A stretch of 64,000 nucleotides of DNA from Monilinia fructicola (taxonomy: Eukaryota; Ascomycota; Leotiomycetes; Helotiales; Sclerotiniaceae), in assembly GCA_008692225.1 (NCBI GenBank), contig VICG01000005.1, positions 1,769,001 to 1,833,000 on the forward strand. Reading direction: 5' to 3'. The translations under genes were made by a program, and so were the position numbers. Numbering within the stretch: the stretch's first letter is position 1; every line of letters begins with the position of its first letter. The notes beneath the pieces are model-generated. The model ran no database searches, was not told the origin of the DNA, and saw only the letters and a list, made by a program, of their open reading frames with translations. Of the stretch, positions 51,863 to 63,519 are shown piece by piece.

Positions 51863-54800
51863 TTATCTACCATCCTTGGCTTTGAGTTTAATTTATTCAT
51901 CATTTACCTATGCTCTTTCGCCCGTTGAAACTCAACATGGACACCGGAGCGAGGTTCAATTAAAAACCAGAGCCTCAGGTGGGGCTCCGCGTGAACACTT
52001 ACTTTGTTTAGACGTTACATGAGTAGCTGGAGCCCAGATGATCATCCTTACTTTCGGTATGTACTGTAAGGTTAATACTGTAAGTCATAAGGCTAAATCA
52101 AATGTCCGTACCGATAGTTTGGTACGGTCTGCGGTGCTGTACTGTATAGTGCTGTATAGTGCTGTATAGTGCAGGTATGTAATTAATTAATTATACAGTG
52201 CAGTGCAGTGCAGTGCAGTGCAGTGCAGGAGGGTGGATGGATTGATGGATTGATGGATGGATGGATGGATGGATGGATGAATTACCGGGAATTCGAAAGA
52301 CGGGGTATGTGATGTGATGTGATGATTGTGATGAGATGTGGTTGAAATAAGGTTCTGGAGCTCGAGGGCCGGATGCGGATGGGTGGGTTGCAATTGGTAG
52401 GGAGGGGCGGGGGGAGAGTAGGTAGGTATCTAGGTAGGTATTACTGTAGGTAGGTGAGGTGAGGTGTGGTGCATGTGGTGGTGTGGGGGGGAGGCCGTCA
52501 CGTCATTCGGCTGTGGGTTGCGTCATTGGGGGTGTGGGTGTGGGTGTGGGTGTGGGTGTGCTGGGTGTTGGGAGTGAGGGGTGGGGAGTGGGTTTACGGA
52601 GTATGTATGGGTGGAGAGGAGAGGAGGAGGAAATGGAGATGTGTGTGTGGTGTTGAGAATGGTACTGTGGATGTTCATGTTTTTGGCTTCAAGTCGGTGG
52701 GATGGGTACGTATGGTATGGTACGGTATGGTACGGTTAGGTTAGGTTAGGTTAGGTTGTGAGAGAAGAGACGAGGTAGCTCCTCTCGGATGTGTTCCTGT
52801 GGTTTTTTGAGTCTGTTGTTCTTTTGGTTTGATTGGTTGTACCTATGTATGGTTGGTTTCCTTGACGTTTCTTGCGTTGTTTCTCATATATCTCATATAT
52901 CTCATCTCGTCTCTATATCACAAGTTCCGTCGCAGATGGAAAATCTGAAATGTGCGATTGTCTCTCTTCCGTTCTTGATGAGTAGGTTGAGCGGATGGGG
53001 TATGGCTTCAGCATGGTGATCTGATCTGCCGAAACTTCGCTTCAATATCGGTTCGCTACAATGTCGGTTCGATTCGATTCGATTCGGTGAGGTGAGGTGA
53101 GGTGAGGTGAGGTTCTTGGTTGCTGGACGGGTTGCTTCGTTTGTTATTTGGGGATTGCGAAGATTGATCAAGTCTTCCTCCCCCGCGGTCTCTTCTCCGC
53201 ATATTGGGATCGGGATCTTTATGGATATGCAAGCATACGGACAACAGAGTCTAGTGACAAGAATCTGGTGACTCTTTTTCTGCGGCTTCTTGTCTTATAA
53301 CCTTAGAGGGGATTCTTGGTGTAAGCCGCTGTACCCACTTGGAAAGATGAAATACACAAGATCGGGCTGAGTGATCATTAACTCTGCAAGCCTCGACATG
53401 GATGTTGGAACTAGGAGCAGGAATGGATTTCATAATCCTGACATGTCAGAATGCCAATATGAGCAAGAGCAGAGGCTTGGTCGGAGAGCAAGACGGTCAA
53501 ACTCGAGCTCCTGACTAGCAATTATTTGTTTAATGTGGAGGGAAGATGATCTCTAGGATCGAAATCTAATATTGAGTAGGGAAGGGGGACAACGAGGAGT
53601 AGAAGACCAGAGGAATGAAAGCCATTCTAAAGACTGGAGCATGGAAATTTGAAGATTGTTGTAAGCTCTAGACGTACGTGTGATTCGCTACATAGACATT
53701 ATCTCAAGAGTATAGAGCATAGAGCATAGAGCATAGACCATGGACCAGTCCTTTGTTTTCCCCTCGAGTAAGACCCTATACTAGGAACTTCTCTGAGCTG
53801 GCATTTCCGTGCAACCTAGCTCGTATGACAAGATGCGTAGGTTGGAGACACTAGCTTGCGAATGCGTTGATGCTGGGTTAGTTTATGTGGCTGGTTACAC
53901 GTGCACCGTTGACGTATCTACAGGGACGTCGGTGAAAGAAGTATGCTGATTTGCAGTGATCGGAGGGTGAAATAGTGACTACATTTGCAGTTTGGATTGA
54001 CTTGCATTGAGGTTTTGATGATGGTATCTGCTATGTTTTGTAATAATAGGATCCTATGCCAAACTTCCATTTTACTTCAGCGACTCACCATCATCAGGCC
54101 ACGAAAGAAGGAAGGCTATAGCTTCCCTTCATTCTCGAACAGAGTTTGGTGACGTGTGAGGCGCCTCACTTGAAGATTCATTCAGCTTGAAATTCTTCAG
54201 GGAAAGGCGATCCGGTAGCAAGGTTGAAAGATGCCACGGTATGTACTTATAGGCTTATAACGACGGTTTTGCGAATCTTGCTCAGAGTAGAGTCACCTCT
54301 GAGCGAGTTTATTAGTCTCCAATTTCAATACAGTCAGACAAGCTCAGACGTTGCATTCTCAAGAGGTGATCCGTCATACTTGCGAATCTCAAACGAAAGG
54401 GCAGCTTTGGCTCAGATTGAGATGTAACTGCAGTATCATGCAACATAATCGTGAATACAAAGAGGCAAAGGCGTTGCTGCAACAGTGGTTAGCATGCTCA
54501 TGGGCTAGGGTGAAAAAAGAGCTTCCTCACTTATGACAAGACGCTACAAGAGAGTATGCAGAACAATTTCGATACAAACGGGCAGAGGTTCAAAACAGTT
54601 ATCATATTTCAGCTATTCTACTAGTACAAAAGTACAATTTTCTTTTGACTATAAGTCCGATGTAGACCTATGCTGTGTAGTGCAAGATTATGAGGAGGGG
54701 AAGTATAGAATCAAGTTAAATGCAGAGATGAGCACTGTGATATCCAGGAGCTCGGCACAGTGATTTTCTCGCAGTGTATCCTTGGGAAACAATCTTGAAT

Positions 54801-55237
54801 TTTTATAACGATGTCTCTGCCCCGGGATTCAAGCTACCCACGGAGCTCCCTCCTATGAGCTATCGATGAAACCTACGGGATGCATTGTAGGTCGAGACCC
54901 CCGAGAGAATTCAGACGATAGTTGATGAAGAAATCCCGGTATTTACAGAGACTTCTGTACTTGCCAATCAAAAAATGACTCATAATAGAAGTCACTTAAG
55001 TGTCAACATAACCATTGATGGCCTATCCTTGCGGGTGATCCTTCTTCGTTTTGTCGTCAGCCACGCCTCTCTTTGTCAATCACATCTCAGTACATGCCAT
55101 CCTTTCAACCATGTGAACCGCAACACTCTCTTCTTAAGCTTCTGTCATCATATCAACACCCTTGAGCTTCAGGTCTACCTCTTCATCTCCCGTGCTTTGC
55201 TTTGTGTCCGCCAATCTTCTACCCCTTCCGTTTAGTT
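51861..55237. other. Intergenic, GT-rich with several short arrays
   Basis: No gene supported. Arrays: (CAGTG)n at about 52196-52227, (GATG)n at about 52240-52280, (GGTGTG)n at about 52524-52560, (GGTTA)n at about 52734-52758 and (GGTGA)n at about 53084-53113. From about 53300 to 55237 the sequence is of ordinary composition, but I found no exon with a recognisable family. Confidence 0.55.
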
Positions 55238-55498
55238 TCACTTTTCTTTCTCAACAACCGTAAATCTAGGCATTCTCGCCTTATCTTGCTCAGTAGGTTC
55301 GAAGCCAAGTTTCTTTTCCGCTGTATCAGATAGGTATAAGCCGATTGTACCCCAAGCAAGAAAGCTTGCACCTATCATTGCGCGTGTGCGAGGTGGAAGT
55401 GCACGGAAAGATCTATCCTCGGAGAAGGGCTTTAGTTAGTAGGACTATGGGAGGAAGATGGTAGAGGAGTAGGAAAGGACATACGACAATAGTGACAT
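55238..55498 (-). CDS. Small single-TM protein, 62 residues (likely mitochondrial)
   Basis: Too short for simple ORF lists. Exon 1 is 55498-55485 (14 bases, ATGTCACTATTGTC). The intron 55413-55484 has a GTATGT donor, CTAAC branch and TAG acceptor. Exon 2 is 55412-55238. The protein starts MSLLSSFRALPPRTRAMIGA, then a hydrophobic segment (about residues 17-33) ending YLSDTAEKK, and a charged tail (FEPTEQDKARMP, VVEKEK). The basic N-terminus followed by one TM and the LPPRTR...SD.AE.K pattern match small conserved fungal proteins I remember as hypothetical, probably of mitochondria. No function is known to me. Splice phase, branch point and protein pattern together make it convincing. Confidence 0.72.
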
Positions 55499-56088
55499 CT
55501 CGAACGCGATGAAGATAATTATGACGGCAGTCGGTCTAAAAGGATCGATTGTATTATTTCGGATGTTCTACTCGAGTATGTTCCGAATTGATCATAAGTG
55601 GGGCGGCGGTATTACGCAGCCGTACCTCGTTACCGCAGAGCACCGGGAATGAGTGTACGGAGGAGGAAGGAGTAATAACTTCCAGGTTACTCCGTAAGGT
55701 TCCAAGCTTGACCTGAAGGTTATGTGTTCCACCCCTTACCTGCTCATGCACCCCGCCAAAGACTGATCATCCGTGGATACACAGGCACAATCAATCTATT
55801 TCATCTGCATCTGCATCTACCCGTGGACATTCGAATCCATCGGCTTGGGTTTCTTTTCTTATATATCTTACTCGCTTCTGTCTGATGCAAATCAGCTCTT
55901 ACTCACTTACTGGTATTGTTACTTTCCAAAGTCTTGAAGCTCAAGGTTATCGCGAGCGAGCGAGATTGAGAAATGGAATCTCAGCTAATATGCATTAGAT
56001 TGTACGGTTGAAGGACGATTGATCAATCCAATTACACTCCAAGAACCTCTCTAAAAGCTTCGTGTCAGCTTTCAACTGCGCTCTCATA
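55499..56088. other. Divergent promoter region
   Basis: Shared 590-bp promoter between the small minus-strand gene and the F-box gene. One TACTCCGTA motif lies at 55688. No gene. Confidence 0.6.
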
Positions 56089-57330
56089 ATGTCAGATATT
56101 GAACTCTCCTCATCCCTTCACGCAAGCCTCTCCGAACTTCCCACCGAGCTCATGCTATTCATTATCCTTCATCTGGATTTACCCAGCATCAAGTCTATTC
56201 GTTTAACTTGCAAATTACTCTGCTCCCTCAGTACACCTTATCTTATCTCCCCTACCTTTCACTTCTTCGCTAATCGTCCTGACTTCAAACGTCTCCTCAA
56301 TATCTGTCGCCATCCAATATTCCCCCCCTGCATCCAATCTCTCGAATTTAACCTTGGCGAACTCAACGAATATCATGGAAGGCACAACATATATTTCTCA
56401 CAATATATGCGCAACGCTGGAACTCATGCCGCCGAAGCTGAAGATGCTTGGCTTCGATATTCCTCCCTCAGGGTCTCGAGTTTGGAATATACACACTTGA
56501 TATGCGACTTGAAGATATTGTCCGAAGCTTTCCGTTCATTGCCTAATTTGTCATCACTCTCTGTATCTATGACAAATTTCCCTCTGCCTAGTGAGCCGGT
56601 ACTGGCGATATTAGAAAGAATCTGGGACATTCCTTCTAGTAGACTTCTCCGCCGAGAACTAGCCAAGGAGCGTTTTACCAATATTCTATCTTCAATACTT
56701 CCCAGCGTCGAAAACATGAAACTAAAGAACCTGTCCCATGATCGCTTGCCATTCGAATTTTTCGCCCAGAATAAACGTCTTATGAGATCTATGATCCCCA
56801 TTTTTCACAATCTTACAGATCTACGTTTTGTTCTGGACTATAGCGATACTCCCAATGATTTACATTGCGCAAAAGCATTTCATAATATCTCTATGTGTTT
56901 AAAGGCTGCTGCGAACTTGCAGAATTTGAATCTATGCTTTCAGTCTAGGCGGAAAGTTGACATCACACTACTTCTTAAGGATTTTCTATTAGACGCTCCT
57001 GGTTCGAAATATAGTTTTCCTAATCTTCGAAGCCTTCACATGGAAGGCGTATCAAGTGAATTTCATCCCCTAGCCCATTTTCTCATATCTTTAGCACCTA
57101 CTCTTAAGAACTTGGAGTTTGGAGGAGAAGGGAGTCATGGACCGAACCAACTCGCCAATGGGGGGATACATCTATTGGATGGAAAGTTTGTACAACTATT
57201 CAAAAAAATGGAAGAGGTGGTAAAAGACCCATCGATGAGATTTGTCATCAAGGGAGATCTGGTGGAGGTTCAAGGCGGAGGGTCTTGGTTTCTCAATAGA
57301 GAAGTTGGATGGCATGGAGTTATGGATTGA
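56089..57330 (+). CDS. F-box-like protein
   Basis: Single exon, 413 residues, intact. I prefer the ATG at 56089 (MSDIELSS) because the frame upstream of it opens only with a GTG. Residues about 12-45 ('LSELPTELMLFIILHLDLPS', then IRLTCKLL) match the F-box core (LP.E....I...L....L..LR.TC). The remainder has regular Leu/Phe spacing (LRSLHMEG, LKNLEFGG), suggesting LRR-like or helical substrate-binding repeats. Such proteins normally recruit targets to SCF ubiquitin ligases through Skp1. The target is unknown. F-box families are large and fast-evolving in this group of fungi, so orthology cannot be set by eye. Confidence 0.72.
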   Translation: MSDIELSSSLHASLSELPTELMLFIILHLDLPSIKSIRLTCKLLCSLSTPYLISPTFHFFANRPDFKRLLNICRHPIFPPCIQSLEFNLGELNEYHGRHNIYFSQYMRNAGTHAAEAEDAWLRYSSLRVSSLEYTHLICDLKILSEAFRSLPNLSSLSVSMTNFPLPSEPVLAILERIWDIPSSRLLRRELAKERFTNILSSILPSVENMKLKNLSHDRLPFEFFAQNKRLMRSMIPIFHNLTDLRFVLDYSDTPNDLHCAKAFHNISMCLKAAANLQNLNLCFQSRRKVDITLLLKDFLLDAPGSKYSFPNLRSLHMEGVSSEFHPLAHFLISLAPTLKNLEFGGEGSHGPNQLANGGIHLLDGKFVQLFKKMEEVVKDPSMRFVIKGDLVEVQGGGSWFLNREVGWHGVMD

Positions 57331-58743
57331 GTTAAGATGGGATGAGAAATTTTAACAAAGTATCAAAATCTTGACTGTTGAAACCATTCCCTAATCCTGC
57401 ACATGTTGCGGCCTGTGATACTTCTCGCATTTTCTTGAAAGCCGAAAGAGATGGCATTGTACAATAGCCCATGCACCGCCAATGTCAGCACCTGGCTTCC
57501 AGAGTTTCTCTTTGCATCTGGGCCATATTTCTCTTTCCGTCTATTTCCATTCAAATGAGAACAAAAAGCTTTGATACCAAAAGTGAATAGACCAATAGTC
57601 AGGGATTTGGCAAATCTCTATTATAACATGTACCCTCGACGGTGTATACTCTATGAACACATAATACTCATCATACTCTCCACCTGTACACAAGAATATG
57701 ATGAATCGGGCGCATGAAATGGAACGGGTTGGGAGAGCAGGATTTTCATCGAATTTTGTTGTTACGCGTTATTATCGTCGATCCGGCTTGCTGACTATTG
57801 TTCCCTTCAATTTGTCAATTTCCAATGTAGTTACTAATCCGAAAGTGAGGCTTTGTTTGAAGATGGTATCTCAAGATTGGAGATGATTCTTCTGCGTCAA
57901 GATAATAACATCTTGATAGCCACATTGGGCTTGTTTCGGCAATAAAACTATGGAGAAAAGGAGGAGAGAAGATGAAGATGAAGATGACCCATGGGCTATT
58001 CTCTTGACCGAGGCTTCATGAATATTCCAATACATTGTGAGAAGTTGAGAATATGGCCTAGTTGTAAGGTTTTCGGATGATAATTTTTGCAGTTTCAAAC
58101 TAGATGGGTTGGTAGACTACAGTTGGTGCAATTTCTAGATCCCGAAAACTTCTTGCCGGAATGGTGTGACTCGGTATGATGATGTACTGCATGATTAGGG
58201 GTAGTCAGACTCTTCTCTTGCCATACAACCTGACCCTTTTAGTCACAACAGTATTCATAAGTCGAGAATATCCAGTCAGTCAACCTTGGGGCACCACACA
58301 AACCCCACGTTTAAGCCGTCACCCTTGTCTGAATGGGGGATCCGTCAGTATCTTCACAATGTTAGCCCCCGCCGCAGTGGGATTATTCTTGGGTCCTAAT
58401 TACAAGACTTGGTAGTCTAGCAAAGACTTCGACAAGTTGCTGGCCAAAGTGTGATGTAATCTATTACCAAAGATCTTTAATTTGCTTAGTATTGAGTATC
58501 TAAGTCCCGAAACCAACCAGTCATATTGATCGTACGCAGGCTATGTGACTTAGGTAGTCTTGATTGGTCCTTTTTCTTCCACATGCCTCAAACCCCTTCT
58601 CTGGTGAAGACCCTCATATCAGAAAAGGATCATCGGTTGATCACTCAGTTCAACAAAATCAAAGGATATTCAAGATATATTCTAGACAACGAATTTCATA
58701 AACTCGAAGACTCAACATATCTGCACCACCCACCTCACCACTC
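57331..58743. other. Intergenic
   Basis: About 1.4 kb between the F-box gene and the MDR relic, which converge. No gene, RNA or repeat worth naming was seen. Short open frames up to 98 codons lack any motif. Confidence 0.6.
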
Positions 58744-59902
58744 CTATTCGTCCCCAGAATTTCTCCATGCCATTCTCGCCCCGCTAGCTTCCTTTCTTCT
58801 CAACGCACCGGGTGCCTTTTGAGCTCTCTCCAACAATGTCTTTTCCTTTCACGACTTTGATTTTCTTGGGTTTAACGAAGCCTTTGGCTAGTAACATCGG
58901 CATAATCCCCAATTGTAGTTTAGCTTTGCAGAGGGGGACTCTATGGGGATCATAGTTTCCTAACCTCACTCGACCAGAGATCAAATCATACCATCGATAG
59001 AAGGAACCGGAAGTCAATAGATCAAACCTCGACAGACCAAACAAGGAACTAAAGCGCGGATAAGACTCACCTCAAGATAAAAATGCGTCCGCACGCCTCG
59101 CGTCCCTACTCCTTCGAGCCATAGCGCCGAAGCCGCGACACCCATGGAGTATCTGATTCAAGCCGGTTCAAATCACCGTGCACTGGCAACACGAGGCCGC
59201 AGACTAGGCGCCCCGACGCGAAACCCACCCCCGCATCCCTCACGATACGCGGTAACAAAACCACCCTCGGCCCCCTCTCTGTGCAATTTGAGCCAGAGGT
59301 GCGAGACTCCCTTTTCGAGAACCGACACAATCCACCATGAAAGGGATTGGAGGGCACCGCTGTGCTTCCTGGGTGGAATTGGCAGCAGCTTCGGTGCTGG
59401 CCGGCGCTGAGGAGAGATGCAATGAGTCGCTCTCGCCCTCGCGATAATCGAAGGCATGGCTCGCGCCAAGCTCCCGAGGAGGTGAATGGTGGGTGGGGTT
59501 TAGACGCCGTGGTCGCGATGTTGGGATGGCCGTCGTGTGTCGGAATTTGGATGGCATTTTGACTCCTGGGGTGGAATCGTTCGGATGTGCAGAGAGGAGG
59601 GGGGGATTCGCACGGGGGAAGAGCCTCCGCATGTAGGGATACAAGCATTCTTGTGTCGTGGGGCAAAGCCATCGGATCTTGGCCATGGCAATTCTAAGTC
59701 GAGATCTGCGGTGGCGGTGTGGAAGACGGCGACGAAGCTGTTGGGGAGGGTGACTGCTTGTTGGGGGCTTATTCCGGAGGGGATTTGTGGTGCTGTTAGC
59801 GGGTTCATGGTTACACTTATGGGTTTGGGGGTTGAGGGGAAGGTATTGTATGGAGGGAGGTCTTTCAGTACAAACCCTTCCCCAAAGAAACCAAGGAAGC
59901 GT
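58744..59902 (-). pseudogene. Broken zinc-type/MDR oxidoreductase (quinone oxidoreductase-like)
   Basis: Readable minus-strand pieces in different frames, in order: PSGISPQQAVTLPNSFVAVF and DLELPWP (about 59780-59690); a GGSSPV nucleotide-binding loop (about 59630); NIATTASKP; LGASHAFDYREG; VDCVGSRKGSLAPLAQIAQR; VVLLPRIVRDAGVG; LWLEGVGTRGVRTHFYLE followed by GTGAGT; then LQLGIMPMLLAKGFVKPKKI, VVKGKDIV and ERAQK...ALRRKEASG, stop at 58744. This is the order of the Rossmann and C-terminal parts of fungal MDR dehydrogenases. At least four frame changes occur. The N-terminal GroES-like domain, about 130 residues, is not found upstream, where the DNA is G-rich low complexity. The missing domain argues for real decay rather than only sequencing error. 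Confidence 0.68.
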
Positions 59903-60851
59903 CACGAATTCCCAAAGTGCCCTTTCCTTATTTTCTCTCCATGCCAACTTGTATACCTACTTTATACTTGTTCATGGGCACCAACTCACAATCCATCCCA
60001 TGTGCTCGAATTATCCACCTCTACAATCCCCCTTCCCCCAACCCTTGCTTGAACAAAAGCAAGAAAAAACATATTCGACCCCCTAAGCTCAACCCTCCAA
60101 CTCCAACCCCATCCCCATCCCCCCCTCCCCCTCCCATCGCAAGACCACATCTCTCCTCCCCTTCACGCAGATGCAATCCATCCCATCCCCTCAAACCAAA
60201 CGAGCTTATGCGATTGATTGACCCCCTTGGAAAAAAAGGGACAGTCGATTCGCTTTCACCGGGACATATTTTGACCGTCCTTCACGCACGTCAATTATTT
60301 CACCAGCTTCAGCTTCAATTCGTCCATGGCAATGGTGAAGTTGCAGCTTAGGTTTCTGGTGCGGGGGATCCCGCAGTGAAGTAAGGAGTCTGTCAACATG
60401 CGTACGAAGCCCAAGATGTCTTCTTTCTTTCATTCTTACCAGCCGGCCCACCTTCTGTGTCTCACGTTGCGGACTCTCCGTTCACCTCCCGTGTACAGAG
60501 CTCCAGCGAGCCTGACAAAGACAAACATCGAAGATGAAAAAAGAAGAGCCATAAATCAAGCAACGAGTGATCAAAAGAAACAAACGCTATAATTAGCTCC
60601 TAGCACACATGATTAATAATTAATTGTGAATATCAAATCAACAACACAAACATCAAAGTAAAATGATTAAAGCAGGTAAAAAAAAGTACCGTATGCCATT
60701 CCTATACATAAAACTCTCTTGCCAACTCGCAACCCCTCCAAACCTTCCCTTCATTCCATTCCATTCCTGTTCACTCGCTCTATGTACGTGCGACCTTAAC
60801 TATCTACCCTCCCTTAATCTTTGCATGTTCCACAACATTTATCATTCAAAT
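59903..60851. other. Intergenic, C-rich
   Basis: Plus-strand C-rich low-complexity DNA (about 60080-60190) and AT-rich DNA before the GDI stop. This is where the missing MDR N-terminus would be expected; I could not find it in any frame. Confidence 0.55.
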
Positions 60852-62716
60852 TTACTGCTCCCCACCAACCAAATTAGTACCTTCTCTCAAACCCTCAACC
60901 ACCAACTCGTGTCCCTCAGCCCGGCGATAGATATCCCTAACATCATCTGTTGTAGTCTCGAAATGGGATGTAGCGTCGTATGATTTAGAGATGAAGATGT
61001 GGTCTTTCTCACCACTCTCGAGGGGTTCGTAGAGAGGAATTGGTGGGCCCTGTAGAGTGAATTAACGTCAGTTTCGAAACATCTCCGCTATAGTAAAGAC
61101 GATGGGTTGGCTGTGACATGAGAAGGAAATACTCACCATGAACTTTTCTTCAATCTTTCCGAGACGCTCGAGACCAGGTGCAAGTTCCAAATGGTGGTTA
61201 GAATCGGTCTCGGCAATAGTTGAGACGATAGCGATATAGTAACCCTTTGGACAAACGCTGTGTACGTTGGAAACGACAGCAATGTAGATATCTATAAGAA
61301 TGTCAGTTGCAAGCCTCACACACCCCAATCATGTAGAAGCATACCGTTCTTGCGTCCAACCTGGGATTGAGGAATGATGAGTTGAGCAGAATCAGCATTA
61401 TCTGTTCCAGCAAGTGGGTGGTTCAAGATGCAGATAGCCTTCAAGAGCTGACCGACCACGCGAACCTTTCCTGGGAAATATGATGGGTCTGCAATGATCT
61501 TCTTTGTCTTGGTCTCGAAAGTCATAGTAGAGTCATTACCCTGGGCATCCTTCTCGTGCATAGTAGCTTTGATACCGCAGACCTTATCTCCATCATATTT
61601 GAACTCATCAATGCTTGCATTCAGCATGTATGTACCACCGTAAATAGCAGACAAACGAGCAAAGCCTTGAGGAAGTTCACCGAGACCGTATGCTGGGTAG
61701 ATATATGGGGACTTTCCGTAACGAGCGACAGAGTTTCCGTATAAACGAATGCGATCGATGGTTGCGGGAGCTGTGCCCTTCTCGTTGATATAGTCATCAG
61801 TTTGGTATAAAGCCATGGCATGACCAAGGAAGTCCCGAGTACCAGTCTCGAGTCCGAATTTATCGTAAATGTCCTTCATGGTCGCAGTGCTCATGTTAAG
61901 TCCTGTTATCTGTCAATAAAATGCCAGAGAGGAGACATCTCGGCCAGCTTACCCTTGTGAGTGGCAGGATCCGCAACATCGAATGTGCCAACCCACTCGA
62001 GGAAACTCTTCATTCTTCTCTTCTCGAAGATGCCCATCAGAGATGATCTCAAAGCTTCACCGGCATCCGATGGAACCTTTGCAACCATAGCCTTTGGGCC
62101 AGCACCTTGCTGTACATAGCTTCCTGCTACGGATCTAAACTCAAGATATCTCGTAACATCAGTGGAGACGAGAATATTTGTGAGTTCACCAGAAGACATC
62201 AAAAGCTTAGGCACCAAATCGATGTTCCAGTCATTCGCACGCCCGTACTTCTTCCATGGCTCCTCCCCCTGATTATAGTTTCCATATTTCTTGAAGAGCT
62301 ATCGTAACCGTCAGAACAAAGCTTCGCAGATTCCAAAATCCTACTCACAGCTTCAATATTGACGGAGGCAGCTTCACTGTTGATATATTAGTTACGGTTG
62401 ACCATCGGCGAGCTTGAAACACATACCCTCCGTAGTGGTCATTTCGATCAATATGCAAGACCTTTTGTCCCTTAACACTCAAAACTCTATCCTCGTAGCA
62501 TTAGTACATAAATCTCATCGTCCTCATCGTCGTCATCATCTCCGAGTCCAACATACCCCGAAAGAACACATTCCGTCAAACCTATCTCCAACGTTAGCCC
62601 TTCCCGTCACCAAAAGCATAAATGCTCCTATCCATGCCCCTCCAGCCAATGCGGGGTTAGGCAAGCTTACCAGTGCCCAAAACGACAACATCATATTCGG
62701 GGGCGATTTCATCCAT
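60852..62716 (-). CDS. GDI1: Rab GDP-dissociation inhibitor
   Basis: Eight exons: 62716-62671, 62581-62557, 62486-62427, 62376-62349, 62298-61953, 61902-61345, 61291-61137 and 61049-60852. All junctions are in phase, giving 471 residues, the usual GDI length. The N-terminus MDEIAPEYDVVVLGTG-LTECVLSG and LHIDRNDHYGG-EAAS is the first conserved GDI/REP region. Further on come GRANDWNIDLVPKLLMS, YLEFRSVAGSYV, LYGNSVARYGKSPYIYP, 'YPAYGLGELPQGFARLSAIY' and GGTYMLN. GDI extracts prenylated Rab-GDP from membranes and recycles it in the cytosol; it is essential in yeast. The first four exons are short (46, 25, 60 and 28 bases), typical of the 5' ends of housekeeping genes in these fungi. No frameshift. 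Confidence 0.96.
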
Positions 62717-63519
62717 CTTGAAATTATAATCTTCGTATTTATTAGGTAGTTGATTTGCAAAAAGAAGAAGAGAAGAATATAGAAGCTTGCTGGAGAGAAA
62801 ATCGCAAATGGGGTTTATGCTGAAAATTGCAAGGGCAGTTCTGTAAATGGTCGGTGAGACATACAACGTCGTTTCGTTGATTCTTCTGGTTCACTAATAC
62901 TTCGTTTGATTGGCCTCGCTAAAGGGGGAAACTGGAGTTACCGCTTTGTTGTTGCTGCTGGTAGATTTGTCTTGGTGTAATTATTATGCTCAGGGGCAAA
63001 TTTGTGGAGTTCAAGTTAAATTGTTAACATTAACAACATTCATTACCTACAAGTAAGTACAAGTATGCTACTGCTACTGCTACTGCTACAGCTACTACTA
63101 CTAGTACTACTGTTGATTGTTCTTTGGTCCAATGTGGTCTTGACAAATTGATATATGTATTCCTCCGGGACTTGAATGGTTAATTTGCTTTCTACCAATA
63201 TTGACTTGTATTGAATCATCATTTTGATATCCTCTGGTACTCGAATAGATAGAATCCCAAATAAGTAATGAAAGACTCATTTCATGCCACCTGCACTCTT
63301 CAATCATTCTAGGTAGACAAAGATGACCCTTTCTCTCTCAGATTCATATAAATGCATAATGCGGCCATAGCTGTTTTGCCCCATATGCGTTTCTACTTAT
63401 ACAGATGATGGCTGTAGCAACCTAAATCGTTTATGCCAATTGGAGACATCCATCCTTTCTCAAGACTCATTATTTTTGGCCTATGGATATGATTTTATGT
63501 CATATAAATCCTTCATCAT
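62717..63519. other. Intergenic, GDI promoter
   Basis: Promoter of GDI and 3' flank of MRPL4. A CTACTG/CTACTA trinucleotide run lies at about 63067-63112. No gene. Confidence 0.65.

Noticed and set aside
52734..52758. (TTAGG)n-like tract as an interstitial telomere repeat
   Set aside because: Only about five GGTTA units. Fungal telomeres are normally TTAGGG, and similar GGTGA and GGTGTG arrays lie nearby, so it is local simple sequence.
59144..59870. Plus-strand open frames over the GC-rich segment
   Set aside because: The minus strand carries ordered MDR motifs there; the plus frames are its shadows.
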